Shown: positions 5,510-5,769 of the stretch, in pieces
How positions within the stretch are numbered: the first letter of the stretch is position 1
Layout of the letters: each line of letters begins with the position of its first letter
Source: Lentimicrobiaceae bacterium
Lineage (GTDB): Bacteria > Bacteroidota > Bacteroidia > Bacteroidales > WCHB1-69
DNA: 5,769 bases
Direction of reading: 5' to 3'
Assembly (NCBI GenBank): GCA_009787675.1
Contig: WQSU01000004.1
Coordinates: forward strand, 23,268-29,036
Position numbers and translations under genes: made by a program
The notes under the pieces: generated by a model
Database searches by the model: none
Told to the model about the DNA's origin: nothing
What the model saw: the letters and a program-made list of their open reading frames with translations, nothing else

Positions 5510-5769
5510 ATGACAAAAAAATTTTTTGCTGAAATGATCGGAACCATGGTTTTGGTTCTCATGGGCTGCGGTGCTGCAGTTTTTGGCGCCGACTTAATGC
5601 AGAGTATTGGCGGAAGCACTTCTGCCTCCTGGGTATTGATGGTGTCTTTTGCCTTTGGTTTGGCTGTAGTTGCCATGGCTTACACAATTGGACCTATTTC
5701 AGGGTGCCACATCAATCCGGCAATTACGTTAGCCGTTTTTATTAACAAAGGAATCTCTGCTAAAGGGAT
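5510..5769 (+). CDS. aqpZ: Aquaporin, MIP family (AqpZ-like), N-terminal part only (runs off the right edge)
   Basis: 86 codons are visible and the frame is open at the window end. The protein begins MTKKFFAEMIGTMVLVLMGCG, the usual first helix of bacterial aquaporins with the conserved Glu8 and GTMVLV. A second helix follows (about 41-60, WVLMVSFAFGLAVVAMAYTI), and then GPISGCHINPAITLAV at 61-76. This contains the first NPA motif (69-71), which lines the pore; the ISGCHINPAIT wording favours the water-channel AqpZ group over glycerol facilitators, though the selectivity residues in the second half are not in the window. It should channel water across the inner membrane. The gene is divergent from the M28 peptidase across a 118-bp promoter region. 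The ATG at 5510 is the natural family start. The AqpZ assignment is likely but rests on the N-terminal third of the protein. Confidence 0.88.
   Translation, partial: MTKKFFAEMIGTMVLVLMGCGAAVFGADLMQSIGGSTSASWVLMVSFAFGLAVVAMAYTIGPISGCHINPAITLAVFINKGISAKG

Overview
The window looks like chromosomal DNA from a Bacteroidetes (Bacteroidota) bacterium. Four things point there: an AT-rich sequence with no Shine-Dalgarno sites before its genes; promoters of the TTG / TAnnTTTG type instead of TTGACA / TATAAT; a secreted peptidase ending in a type IX secretion (T9SS) sorting domain; and an ATP synthase b subunit of the Bacteroidetes type. Species or genus cannot be read from it.

Layout, left to right. 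(1) 1-169, minus strand: the first 56 codons of a secreted protein, driven by its own clear promoter at 215-245. (2) 303-2310, minus strand: lpxD followed after 22 bp by lpxC, an apparent two-gene lipid A operon. LpxD is best started at 2310; the longer reading frame back to 2442 would run into a tRNA gene. LpxC is a stand-alone 319-residue enzyme, without the C-terminal FabZ domain that is usually fused to it in this phylum. (3) 2325-2501: two divergent promoters placed back to back, one for lpxD (minus) and one for tRNA-Ser(GCT) (plus). (4) 2598-3092, plus strand: atpF, the F0 b subunit, standing alone with no other atp gene beside it. (5) 3093-3402: a 310-bp intergenic stretch holding a G+C-rich, hairpin-capable island in AT-rich DNA, then an 11-bp perfect inverted repeat just past the peptidase stop codon. 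(6) 3403-5391, minus strand: a secreted M28-family zinc peptidase with a fibronectin-III-like domain, a beta-sandwich-like region and a T9SS sorting tail. (7) 5392-5509: a divergent promoter region with a 13-bp direct repeat. (8) 5510-5769, plus strand: the start of an aquaporin (AqpZ-like), cut by the window edge.

Functionally this is mostly housekeeping: outer-membrane lipid A synthesis (LpxC then LpxD act in consecutive steps), translation (tRNA-Ser), energy (F-type ATP synthase), water transport and an exported protease. I see no mobile element, CRISPR array, defence system or phage gene, and no new multi-gene system. The points most worth a second look are the unfused LpxC, the orphan atpF, the direct repeat in the aquaporin promoter, the G+C-rich island at 3142-3233, and the shared extended -7 promoter motif (TAnnTTYGC) at six start regions.
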